Shown here piece by piece: positions 1-10,942 of a DNA stretch of 64,000 nt. This DNA comes from Naegleria lovaniensis (Eukaryota; Heterolobosea; Eutetramitea; Acrasida; Naegleriidae): the NCBI RefSeq assembly GCF_003324165.1, contig NW_025407851.1:416641-480640 (forward strand), read 5' to 3'. Every line of letters begins with the position of its first letter. Within the stretch, counting starts at the first letter, position 1. The notes beneath the pieces were generated by a model that was given only the letters and a program-made list of their open reading frames with translations, made no database searches and had not been told where the DNA came from. A program made the translations under genes and the position numbers.

Positions 1-1
1 A

Positions 2-253
2 CTTTGTGCCAAATTGTTGCATCCCAAATATGAAGGCTTTGTTAAGAAAATTCATTTATTTACACTCGATGAAAATCATCACAGACCAGTCGAAATGAAC
101 CCAGATGCACCATTCATTATTGCCAAAGTTGCTAGAGAACTTCATCGTCGTTATGCTCCAGAGTTGAACATCATGTCACCGAGCGGATCTGCAGAATATT
201 TAGTAGATTCCAGTTCCCTTGACAAAATTCATCATTCACATAGTTTTTATTGA
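2..253 (+). CDS. 3' end of an unrecognised protein (5' partial)
   Basis: An open frame enters from the left edge and ends with TGA at 251-253, giving the last 83 residues of a larger protein. The segment has ordinary amino-acid composition (EMNPDAPFIIAKVARELHRR and a tail ending HSHSFY) and no low complexity, which supports real coding sequence. I recognise no domain in so short a piece. The first ATG at 14 is probably internal, because the frame is open to the window edge. Confidence 0.6.
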   Translation, partial: LCAKLLHPKYEGFVKKIHLFTLDENHHRPVEMNPDAPFIIAKVARELHRRYAPELNIMSPSGSAEYLVDSSSLDKIHHSHSFY

Positions 254-592
254 GCGATTCATGTATTCCAAGCGACGTTTCCATACTGCAAGAGTATGAA
301 GAAGATGCATTTTGAAACATTGAATGGCAACATGGCCCCAAAAACTACAAAATACAAGAGAATGATTTTGGGCCATAATCAATAAACTTCAGACATGTCT
401 GATTTGCCGTAAATGATTGTGACATTTGGAGAGTTGGGGTTGAAAAAGAATGGAATTATCAATTATGAATCCAGAAACAAAACACCTCTACAATGTGCCT
501 TATTCAACTTTTTTCAAATCGCAGCGCTTTTTATTTTTAGTATCCATCAAAAAAATACGTTTTAAAACTTTTTTTTATGCAAGCTCAAGATT
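254..592. other. Intergenic, no gene seen
   Basis: AT-rich spacer between two convergent coding ends. It presumably holds both 3' untranslated regions. No RNA gene, repeat or convincing open frame was seen. Confidence 0.6.
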
Positions 593-805
593 TTAGAAAA
601 AATCAAAAAGCTCATCCAAATTATTGTTGGGAAATAAATTCGTCGTCTCTGATTGGGTATTTTCCACAACTGGAAACGACGAAAAGGCAACAGATGATGA
701 GATTTGATCCTTGTTCTCATTATTACTTTGCAATTCAATGAAATCATCCAAGGAAGTGTTTGGATTCGTCGACAACGTCCGCATGGATTGATTCAAAGCA
801 CTTAA

Positions 806-814
806 TGTAAACCA
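806..814. repeat. Target-site duplication, left copy (TGTAAACCA)
   Basis: The 9-bp sequence TGTAAACCA lies directly left of the element and is repeated exactly at 1898-1906 on its right. Nine base pairs is the usual duplication length for Mutator-like elements. Confidence 0.85.
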
Positions 815-1897
815 GAGGACATACCTTTTAGCACCTTACACCTTACACTTTAGTGCCGTTTGCAATGGATATTTTTTAATTTATTTAAATATTATTTTGA
901 AATTACAAACCTCCGTCTTCACGGTTGTGAGCAACGGGCCTCAAAATTCTCTTCACTACACAATCATCATCGAGTATCACGAACGCAATTTTTGGACAAT
1001 TCGTCTGACAACGACAATACCAAATGATCATCTACGAAATTTAGTTTATGGAGGGAAGAATAGACTCACGCTCATTTTCTAAGGTGAAGCGTTGTGAGGC
1101 AGTGGTTCAAATAATGTTCCACCGTTCAGCACCTGTTTTCTGAGTTGATGTTGCGCCATACAACACGGCGTTGAAAGAGATTGAGATGAAGTTGTCGAAC
1201 AGGATGTCAGAGCTTGCTGAATGAACTTGAGAGACGATTTATGTTGAGGAAAAACACTTGCAGTACAGGAAAACATTTTCATTTGGTTCAACAGGGGAGT
1301 GAAACTTGCCAGCTTTTCTTCATAGTGACATGTACTTTTGTTCAATTGTTACAAAAACGGTGAGAAGAACAAGAGAATGGTGCTCAACACTGTTGTTGGC
1401 TGATGTAATCGAATTTGAGTGATTTGGGAATGACGGTAACAGCAAAAGTCAAGCTGAAGCAATCAGAAGGGTACAATTAAGGGAACTGGAATCACTTTTT
1501 GTTTCGTAGTCATACTTCTTAACGGCTGAGTCTATCATCGTGAATGAAAGGAACATATCATCTTTTGTGCCTCCTAACTCCTTTCATACGAAGGTCCAAG
1601 CTAACATACGTAAGGAAAGTAGATGCATGAGATTAAATCATGCCTTTTTTTTTGTTTGATAGATTCGTTATTGACCTTTTTATATGAACACGAAGTAGAA
1701 TGGTTAGGTTCACAAACTAGTACCTCCATTTCAATCAACATCCATTTCGCACCTTACACTCAAGTGTCAAATACAAATAGCACCTTACACTCAAGTGTCA
1801 AATACAAATCACACTTCATTCATTTGGCACTCAAGTGTCAAATGAAAACAGCACTGACACTAAGTGTAAGGTGTAAGGTGCCAAAATATAACAACTC
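815..1897. mobile_element. Non-autonomous MULE (1,083 bp)
   Basis: Left end GAGGACATACCTTTTAGCAC continues into a CACCTTACACCTTACACT block. The right end, read inward on the other strand, is GAGTTGTTATATTTTGGCAC followed by the same block. Both ends match the two ends of the autonomous element at 42650-45177: the right 200 bp here (about 1699-1897) matches that element's first 200 bp in inverse orientation, and about 60 bp at the left matches its right end. The interior (about 875-1695) is unrelated to the transposase and holds no recognisable gene. It is therefore a deletion or sequence-capture derivative mobilised in trans. The exact flanking duplication and intact ends suggest a fairly recent insertion. 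Confidence 0.85.
1750..1890. repeat. Subterminal repeats of the MULE family
   Basis: Direct repeats of a unit GCACCTTACACTCAAGTGTC followed by AAATACAAAT occur twice, followed by degenerate copies with ACACTCAAGTGT or GGCACTCAAGTGTC cores. ACACTCAAGTGT is an inverted repeat with arms ACACT and AGTGT. These repeats recur at 42663-42810 and, more degenerate, at 45040-45160. They are plausible transposase-binding sites. Confidence 0.7.
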
Positions 1898-1906
1898 TGT
1901 AAACCA
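1898..1906. repeat. Target-site duplication, right copy (TGTAAACCA)
   Basis: Exact copy of 806-814. On the minus strand it reads TGG TTT ACA, the codons for W-F-T at the point of interruption of the host gene. Confidence 0.85.
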
Positions 1907-2569
1907 CGTTGACAATAACTTTTCCATGATTGGATTTGCTGTTGTGGTTCTTGTTGCAATATTACCATTATTGGAAATGTCATTGGAGGGATGTTGTTGT
2001 ACATGTTGTAAAGATGAAATGAGAGTATGTAACAATTGAATTTGCATGTCATCCTGAGGATTCGAATTTGTATGGACACATGCATTTTCAGAAATTTCTG
2101 GTTGAGAGATGTTGACATGCAAATTTGTGCCACTTGTCACGGACGCATGTAATGATTCAGTTTCTGAAGAGCAAGTACTCTCATTCTGTTTGACTTTCTT
2201 GGGAGCTTGCGCCACTTGCATATCTTCTACCTTGTCTTGTTGCTTTCTCTTTTGACTCGATTTCTTACTTTTTGTTTCGGACGACATTTTGGCATTTGAC
2301 TGATGTGGTTTGTTCACTTCCAATACAAAATAATTCTCTTTAAAATTATTGCATGCACGAAGTTGTTTTCTAAGTTGAGTGTACCGACTCGAGATTTTCT
2401 TATCGACATGATTCGAGAGTAACACCTGAGGTTCATCATGATTCATTGATGATGATGAATGATTACAATGAGAGGATAAAAAGTCTTGCATGCAAGTCGA
2501 ACTAGTTGTACTATTCGTTGTACACTGCTGACTCGTTGTCATGCCAGAATTGGTAAATGTTGCGTTCAT

Positions 2570-3147
2570 TTCATCGGATGTGTTAAGAAGATGAACGGAA
2601 TCTTGTTCGGACGGTTATTGTTGTTCGTGTGTTTTTTTTGGTGTGTCTTTGAAAGGAGCGTGTTGTGAACATGCTTTTTGATGGCGATTCGAGAACAATG
2701 CACGACATCAAAATGATGAGAGATGATGGAAGTCAACAACAACTCTTGGATTTTCAACCTTCTGTGTAATCTCTTCGAATCTCGCAGTAGCTCAAGCGGC
2801 ACACGATTTGTAAAATTTTACATCAACTTGTGGTTGATGGAGACATCAATAACTGGAGAGAGAATTATTTTTACCTTATTTGTAGCGAAAGATTGCTTTA
2901 AAAGGAGTGTGTCCCAGATATTCCAAAAACATGGTAGTCAAAGAGTGAAGAGATTCGTCATCGTGTCGATGGGAACTGCGAAATAATTTTTATCCCAACA
3001 CGTTTAAGGACAAAAGGTATAAACCATTGAAAATCATGTAATCATGTTTTGGACTATTTCAGGATAGTGTACACTAAAATGTGGTTCAATGATGAGCCAC
3101 TACAACATGTGACAATGGTTGTCGTCATGGCCAATAATAATCTCGTC
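2570..3147. other. Intergenic between tandem paralogs
   Basis: Upstream region of the interrupted gene and downstream region of the next minus-strand paralog. Open frames here lack coding character. No RNA gene or repeat recognised. Confidence 0.5.
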
Positions 3148-4154
3148 TTACATTCGCTTCATTCCTTGAAGAAAATCATGTCGAAAATCAGAATCTTCAT
3201 TAAGATTCTCATCTTGATCATGACAGGAGTGGCCACTGTATGATGAGGAAGGCATTTCCAAGATATCTTCAAACATCAATAACGATGTGGCCTTAGAATT
3301 CACTTCTTGATCATGAATCATTTGATCTTGTCCAAGGAAAGATGGATTTGTATGACTCGTGTCATTCGTGTGGAAGTGTGTTTGCATCCATTGATCATTC
3401 ACGTTGTTATGTGTCACATCATCATTCAATAGAGAATTCATACAACCACCTTCTGGTTGTACAAAACATTTGGTTCATCATGATGATTGCTGACGTGATC
3501 ATTCTTGTGGAGTGTTTTGATTGCTTCAATAATGTCATTTAACATTTGAAGTTGCCAATACCTTAACATCATGGATGGATCATACATTTGTTGACTCAAA
3601 CCTTCTTGTACCAGTGAATAGTGGGTGAATGAAGAGTTGATTTGTGAATGATTCATTTCCATAGTGGTGACAGTGGATGCCAATAATGATGCACATGGTT
3701 GTTGTTGTATTTCCTGAGCTGGAGCATGTGTGTCCAAACTCATATTATCCTCTTGCTTCTTCTTTTTCATCATGGGTTGTGAATGTTGTTTCTCGAGATC
3801 ATTATGATCTGACAGTTCATGACCTTCTTGTTGTTGCTCTTCTTGTTGATCCTTGTTTCTCTTTTTTGTGGTAGAGGATGAACACTTGTTTCTTCTAGAC
3901 GCTCCTTTTTGAGATGCAATGGAAGAGGTCACTTTCATTTCCATCACAAAGTAATTCTCTTTAAAGTTTGAACATGACCGTAATTGTTTTCTCAACTGAG
4001 TGTATCGACTACAAATTCTTGATGATGAAGAGGGTGTGGTACTGACATGAGGTGGCTGTGATAATACGACTTTGTCGTCTAGATCTTCGTTCTGAATCTC
4101 ACGACCGGTCGTAGTGGTGTCGATGGTCTTCGAAGGATGATGTGGAGAGCTCAT
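3148..4154 (-). CDS. Low-complexity paralog of the interrupted gene, with a frame break
   Basis: Start ATG at 4154 (MSSPHHPSKTID). The conserved block SRYTQLRKQLRSCSNFKENY is shared with the gene at 593-2569, followed by a Lys/Gln/Glu-rich basic tract and a helical segment (MMLRYWQLQMLNDIIEAIKT) that also has a counterpart there. The first frame stops at 3438, where TGA overlaps ATG of a second frame (ATGA) that runs 97 codons to 3148 with the same H/N/D/Q-rich composition. Either an intron I could not place or a one-base frameshift separates the two parts. Without the second part the protein would be 238 residues. Function unknown. The duplicated pair suggests a small Naegleria-type family. 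Confidence 0.55.
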
Positions 4155-4921
4155 GAAATGGTTGTACACCGGTGGCTTTCAAGAGTGTTGTTGTCAACTT
4201 TTTGAATTTGATTTCCATTGATATTTCAAACTATACACCTGATAGTTTTACGGTGGTGTGTGAATGGTGTATGAACTCGTCCTCTTCATTGTATCATCTT
4301 CATGACTCCTCATAAATGGATAAAAGTGGTGATGGACGAACAAACTTGTCAAAAAAAAACATTCATAGAGACGACTGATAAACACTGAGGACATGTTTGC
4401 TTTGGGAGATTTCACTACGAAAGGGCAAATGCCTTCCCGTTGGAGAAATTTTGCTCCATGCAGCTGAAAATTCTGAATTTGTGAGCTTAATGTGTGGAAC
4501 ATTGTACGTCGTTGGGATTGTTCACCTGTTTTGTTTTGATATTGGATCATGCTAGCGACAAATCTCTGTGAAAATGTACAACTTGTCAATACCATGTAAT
4601 CACCACACTGTAACACATATGATCCAATACAGAACAAAACTCATTAAAAAGGTTACAAGTCGTGGGTATCATGGATGTTAATACCAAATATGAACAAATC
4701 GACAAGTACTTATCGAAATTGCTCATCATTCAAATCATTCATGAGTTGCATTGAGTTGTGTCTTTTAAGGCATTCTGTTTGAAGCATCCATTACTTGAAT
4801 AGTGAAGTGGAAATGATCAAGGTTGTGAGCATGTTCATAGATCAAATAAAAGGAAGCTGTAGAGCCAATTTCGATTAAAATTCCAATACAACGCGAGTTT
4901 TGGCGTTATTGATCCATCCAA
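4155..4921. other. Intergenic with one doubtful open frame
   Basis: A minus-strand frame of about 116 codons can be read from an ATG at 4595 to 4248. It has no homologous look, no paralog and no splice partner, so I do not call it a gene. The rest is AT-rich spacer containing the 3' end of the nucleoside-hydrolase-like gene. Confidence 0.4.
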
Positions 4922-6315
4922 CTAGAGTCGAAATAATTCTTTCAAATATTCAAGATATTGAATCTTATTGAATGCTACTGCTCGATTCACAACAATGTCC
5001 TGTTGTTCTTTTCCAGTACAATCAATTTCATGAATTATTCCTTGAGTAGGAGTTTGTGATGAAATGGACACACAAATTTTCTGAAAGGTAAATAAGTGTG
5101 GATGCGTCAAATAAAAGGAAGTAACCACATCGTAGGTGAGAGAGGCGCGTGACATTTCTAAAAGACCCAATTGGACAAATTGAAGAGAATGTTTTGGAAT
5201 GGTAAAAGAGGTAGCATATTTGTAAATGTCCTGAGCATTGGTTTCATTCACAGCATCTTGTGTCATTAATTCGAACAACACATACAATTCCACCAATTCA
5301 ATACAACAGTGTTTACATTCGAATATTTGATCAAAATGTTAAAATCATGATCACAACACATTACAATAGAAAAGTTTCACGTACCTAAATTCGCAACTTT
5401 CAAGTCAAACAATACAGTTCTTCCACTGAATGCTCGCAACACAATTTCTGCCGCTGTGGAGTCACAAAAGAAGTTCCATTCAGCGCCATTAATAGCATTG
5501 CTTGGATCAATCATGTCAATTGCTCCTCCCATTATCACAATTTTCTCGATTGCTTTTTCTAATAAATTGTTGTGATTAGAGAGAACCAAACGAGCCAAAT
5601 TAGTGAGTGGGCCAATGGCTAAAACAGTTGCAGGTTGATTCAAATCTATTTGATTTTTCAATAGGTGCATCATTTCCTTGACATATTCTTGACTATTGAC
5701 AACTGGTAGCAATACAGGATGTGAATAATTCGCAATTGGTGGAATTTCAAGAATATCAGCCATATGTAGCTCTCTATCTTTCCATTTCGCATACCATGTA
5801 CCTTCAGCAAAACTATGACTCTGGGACGGAATTAATCCATGTGGATCCATGGAAATGTAGAGTTTAGGTAATTTCATTTCTTGTGATGGTGTATAATATA
5901 TTGAATTCGTCATGGACATTTTCATATGTTTAAATCCGTTTGTAAATAATTGCAATCTCTGTAAAATATCAACTGAAGTTTCAAGAGAGAGTTGCATGCC
6001 AGTGACAAGACTAATTCCAATTATTGAAATTGTGAAATTATTATTCGTGCCGGCACAATGAATATATTTTTCATCATTAAATTTCATTTTTGTTTTTTCA
6101 AGCTGTTTCTCATCATGATGAAGAAGATGTAAAATTGCAAACAAATCATCAGTACCTAAATCACTATCCACAATCACAGGAATATTTCGGGATGCATGAA
6201 TGTTATTGAATCCACAACTTGCAACAATCATCATCATGGTAATTATCAACCAACCATACAAGACCATCTGCTCGATCACGGAACGAGAAAGCTCATTCTT
6301 GACCTTCGGCATCAT
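4922..6315 (-). CDS. Inosine-uridine-preferring nucleoside hydrolase-like protein
   Basis: Two exons, 6315-5385 and 5256-4922, joined across a 128-nt GTACGT...AAG intron in phase 1, giving 421 residues. Residues about 17-33 form a hydrophobic segment, so a signal peptide or N-terminal anchor is likely. The family's metal-binding motif DSDLGTDD follows at about residues 51-58. The block VLAIGPLTNLARLVL is the family's A-x-GPLTN motif, and IVIMGGAIDMIDPSNAINGAEWNFFCDSTAAEIV matches the ribose-binding region, split here by normal variation. The region that usually carries the catalytic histidine (HDP) reads TYDVVTSFYLTHPHLF, with Tyr in place of His, so activity or leaving-group specificity may differ. 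It shares a 96-bp divergent promoter with the gene at 6412. Family assignment is firm; the splice acceptor is my best choice by frame. Confidence 0.8.
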
Positions 6316-6411
6316 GATGAAAACGGGTGATTTGTTCTTAGGCTCAACACAATTTTTTTTAGATAAACAACGAATTTCGATGAAATATTGGACGTTGTAA
6401 AGTTAAAAAAA

Positions 6412-9400
6412 ATGTTTCATGCTGAGTCCAGCGATTGTCCCATTCGCACACACGAGGAAGAAGAACGGTTGCTCTCTCTCAAGAGAAAGAGAGAGCTATT
6501 GCAAGATCAGGACAATACATACACGAAATCCAAGCTGAGCTCCAGCGTAGAGGAAGGAGAACAAGGGTCAGCCTCCGAGGATGATGGCATTATTCGAAAT
6601 CATGATCATTTGAAAAAAGTGAAAAAATTCAATCATCACAGCAATGATGAAACATTGGATTTAAAATACTTGTTATTGCAACACTATGAAGATAATTTTC
6701 CAAAGCATGGAGCCAATGTATTTGCTGAACAAGTTCATCAGGAGTTGGATGATGATACAAGTAGTGAAGGCAGCAATGAAGATGAGAAGTTTAATCAAAT
6801 TTGGCGCGTTCGTAAGATTAGACACTTTCTGTCATCTCTGATTCTTGGCATTCAGAATTGGACCAGTGCAGATTCATTGAAGTGTTTGGAAATGCATTCA
6901 GATCAGACCTCTTCAAAATGTGACACAATGCACTTGCCAACAAATGATGATACATCTCGTAGCATTGGTGAAGACGATGTCACGAAGAAGGAGCATGTAA
7001 TCAAACTGTTCTCCGAACTGTTTACAAAGAGAGAAATGATCGAATCCATTTCACTTTTTCTGGCAGACAGAATGGTAAAACGATGTCAGATACATGACGA
7101 AGAGTTTATCAAAAATCTGATTCGATCAAATTTGAGATTTGAAGATGAACAGAATTTTGATGGTGTTGGTTGGGATCTAACAGGAAAAACGTACAACACG
7201 CCAGAAAATTGGATCAAATATATTCTGCCACAAATTCTCAAAGACCAGCGTGAGGAGAATTTATTAAGCGACAATACTGAAGAAGGTAATTCTGAAAAAT
7301 TGCCAAGTATTTCAGAAATTGATCCAGGAAAAGAAGAAATATTGCGATACTCCTTCCTTGATGCATTCTACTTGTCACCTTCTATTTTGTACCAAGATTA
7401 TGATATTGGAGATGAAATTCATCAAGAGCAAGAGTTGACCTATTCGGTCGAGAGTTTCGAGGATCTTTCTGATTATGAAGACGTTTACGTTAGCTCGTAT
7501 CTGTTCAACAAAACATTGGCTGATGAAAAAGATTTTGGAAGCAATTATGAACCTCCTTTTGTTGAAATTTGCTTACAAGATGCTACACCTGAAAATGCAC
7601 GAGATCATCCTTTCCTTAGTATTCTTGAAAAAACCATGAGAATGCGTGTCAAGGGGTCGCTTCATCATGAAGAGCATCAAGATATTGAGGTGTCACTCAT
7701 GAGACTTGGCGTCTCCTTAATGATTCTCGACTGCTTAAATCAGGAGCTCATTTACTTACTTCACCGCACCACTGAAGAACAATATCAAAGGGAAAGTAGA
7801 CCATTGATAAGATATGTTTTAGATCAATTCATTGATGAGAATGGTGCGAATTATTTATTGACTGGCAATGCTTCGGTTTCAGTAATCGAGGGACAATTGG
7901 CTGAATACACTGATTTGGAAGGAATCACCAAAGACTTGAAAAGAACATTTTCTGACCCATTTTGCCATGACTCAGATAGTGAGGAAATTTCAGATCGAGA
8001 TTCAGATGATTATGATTCATTCGATGAAGGAGAGGACAACAATATCATTGAAAACTATTCAATGAGATATCGTGGACACATGATACAAGTGGATGATACC
8101 ACTAACACACGTCATCCTCTATGGTATACTCATCATACTCCATCATCCACTTTGAAAATGTACAGAAAAAGCAAATTGTTCAACTCTGACACCGTACCAA
8201 CCAGTATAGCAAGTTGTGAAGACTGGTTGTACCATGGCGTAGGAGAAGAGAGCACCAGCGTGGCAGACGAAGAATGGGTCACTTTTTATAAAAATGTAAG
8301 TTTGAAAATAGGAGTGACATGTTAGAAAATAATAACATGGGCAATGACATTAGTTCCAACCTCAAAACGGTGAAGATAATCACATTCAATCGTTGGATCA
8401 TGTTTTTGAGACCAGTATCGATGAAGAGCATCAGAACCCTGAAAGTGATTCACTTCATGTGGATTTAATGAGATTAATGCGCCAGGCTGGAATTCTTTCA
8501 TGCAACGAAGGAAGTATCCTCGAAGGATTCTTTATTCTTAAAAGCTTTATTGGAAAAATTATTGAATACTTGCAAATAACGAAGGAAAATAACTTTGTAG
8601 ACAAGGACGATGTCATTTGCGCTATCAAGGCATTAGGTCTAGGTAAATTGTATTCACCACCTAGGCTTTGTGAATTCATGCAGAGTGTGTTTACAAATTT
8701 GGAGCCACAATTCAAGTCACAACCTTCTATTGCACCAACCAATTTTTCTGAAGTGATTTATGAAGATTTGAACACATTTTTTGAAAATACCAATCTGGAA
8801 GAGCTCGACCAAACAGAGGACATTGAATACAATTTATGTGACTATGATACATTGGTGAATAACAACACAATGGCTGATGATATTACACATTTCCTCAATG
8901 AGGATGATCCATCTTACAATGATAGCTATATTGTGAACTCTCAGTCTGACAAGATTGGTGTGTACACTCCTTTGATTCGTAGCAGATGTCCCTCATTGTA
9001 CAACGACTTCTTCAGCACACCAGAAATGCGCTCCAAAGGTTTAGACATTTCATTGGTTAGGGATCGTTTAATATTAGAAAAATTTGAAAATATTTGTTTG
9101 GAACCTGACGTTGTATTTGCATGGATTGAAAATATTTATCTTGGAGTTTTAGAAAATATGTTTGACAAGACAGTTGAAGAAGCCAAGTACACAACACTCA
9201 ATGCCTTGTTCTCAATTTGGAAGCCTCATGTTCATGCGATGGAAAAGCGTTTTATTGATGACGAGGACACAATTGAACAGTCACAATCTGGAACTCCTTT
9301 CGAGTATTTATTAGACAGGATCGATCATCATGACAAATGTTACACTCTCAATGTATTGTGGAAAGATGACGAATCTAAAGATTTCACACTATTTATTCCC

Positions 9401-10885
9401 ATTGAAGAGAGCAATACACAACAAACGAACGATTCAGAGCAGCAAAAATCTCACCTCGATAATGAACTTGTTGTTCAACAGTCATCCAAGCACAGAATTG
9501 AATGCAAAGTCCACAAATTTATTCTTTCTTCTCGTTCACCTTATTTCAAACAATTAATGAAAGGAACATTTAGTGAAAAACAAGCCACAGAGTACAATGT
9601 TGGAGACTTTATCAGCACTGAGAAAACATTACAACTATTTGTGTACTACTTGTACCACAATTATCTTCAAACTCCAACTTTGCCGCACACCCATCCAGAT
9701 TTTTCGCAAGTATTTTCAAATGATATGGCAGATGTTATTGAAAAAAGTCATCAAATCAACACTTACCATACCTATGAAGAAGAAGATGACGAACAAAGTG
9801 ACAATACAATGGAAGAAAGTGATGCAGAAATTGGAGACAGTAAAGAAGAAAGCAACACCATGGATCATGGAGATGATGTCCTTTCTGATGGACAAAACGA
9901 AATTCAAAATGTCATTGTGGCAACAACAGGACAAATTTCATCAATGGCTCTCAACGAAAATGACCACGAGAAGAATATAAATTGTGGTGAATCAGAATTA
10001 CAAGAAGAAGAAACAACTAGATCTCATAATGAGGAAAAAGAAAGGAGTTCATCCCCCAAGTCGCATGGCTCAGAAGAAAATCTCGAGTTATTGAACAGTT
10101 CTGTTCAAAGTGAAGCAGAGACAAATGACAATCCAGTGGATGGAAGAAGTGACGACTCTGTTCAAAAAGAAGACACAGCATTGTCACAAGCCAAAACAAC
10201 AACAGAGAGTATCATGGATATTTATACCAACTTGGAATTATTTCAAACAGCAGACTTTTTCATGGTTCAAGGTTTGAAAGATTTAGCAGAGCATAATATT
10301 GGTCACTTGATTTGTGATGAGAATGTCATTGAACTTCTCAATCTGGTACTGGAAAACACGAATTTTTCCAAGTTGTTCACAACCATTGATGCCTATTTGC
10401 TTTCTTCATCGAATATTGAGTCGATCACCAATGATATTGCGCAATCTGAGGAAATGGTTCAATATTACACCTCACTTTCCGGACCAATCACCCGAGAGAA
10501 TGTAATGGACAGATTGAGATACGTTTTTGGAGTCTTGGATAAAGTTAATTACAGTGATCCCAACAACAATCATCAGCATGCAGAAGAGAAATCTACAACA
10601 CTGCTGCTCCATGAATTATATGTTCAACGGCTTGCATCCTTCCACAAGCAAAAACTGGTTTGGTTTGTTGTGCGCAATTTTGATTTATTTTCACACGATC
10701 AGTTAGCCTTAAAAGAACTTAGTGAGATACCGTGCACCTTGATCACTGATCAAAAGAAAACCAATGTATTGAAAGTAGTAGAATGGCTATGTGATCGATA
10801 TGGTTACACTTTTGAGCTCATCGAACATTCATCAATGCCTAGCTCCCAAACAATTACCACTCCTTTGACTGAAACAAGTGAATAA
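6412..10885 (+). CDS. Large BTB/POZ protein with an embedded histone-H4-like fold
   Basis: Exons 6412-8295 and 8354-10885 join in frame across a 58-nt GTAAGT...TAG intron (FYKN|FQPQNG), giving about 1,471 residues. The ATG at 6412 is the first in frame. Residues 1-620 are acidic and Ser-rich with no domain I recognise. Residues about 662-731 align with the core of histone H4 almost without gaps: LMRLMRQAGI corresponds to the IRRLARRGGV region, then LKSF and DDVICAIKALGLGKLY correspond to LKVF and MDVVYALKRQGRTLY. Residues about 960-1070 form a BTB/POZ domain (CKVHKFILSSRSPYFKQLMK). A 190-residue acidic low-complexity insert then precedes a second BTB/BACK-like helical part (LELFQTADFFMVQGLKDLAE). 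BTB proteins commonly act as cullin-3 adaptors; linking this to chromatin is inference. Confidence 0.75.
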
Positions 10886-10942
10886 GTTAATGATGGGATG
10901 TGATGAAGTCTTTGAATCAGGGCATGATAAAAATCATTGATA

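Larger units (their letters stand above)
593..2569 (-). pseudogene. Low-complexity protein gene interrupted by a MULE insertion
   Basis: The ATG is at 2569. The frame runs into a mobile element at 1897, and the same frame resumes on the other side at 805 and ends at 593. Leaving out the element and one copy of its 9-bp target duplication makes the two halves one continuous frame of 294 codons plus stop (885 nt). The protein is Ser/Thr/Asn/Gln-rich with a conserved block SRYTQLRKQLRACNNFKENY at about residues 61-80 and a basic Lys-rich stretch after it. The same block occurs in the neighbouring gene at 3148-4154, so the two are tandem paralogs. The function is unknown; a nuclear regulatory role is only a guess from the basic and Q/N-rich composition. 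In the present state translation would run from WFT into element sequence and stop at 1838, adding 23 foreign codons and losing the C-terminus. Confidence 0.7.

Noticed and set aside
1079-1345. 88-codon frame inside the non-autonomous MULE
   Set aside because: No similarity to the MULE transposase and no recognisable domain; not called as a gene.
4248-4637. 129-codon minus-strand frame
   Set aside because: Begins with a non-ATG codon, has irregular composition and no motif or paralog; treated as chance.
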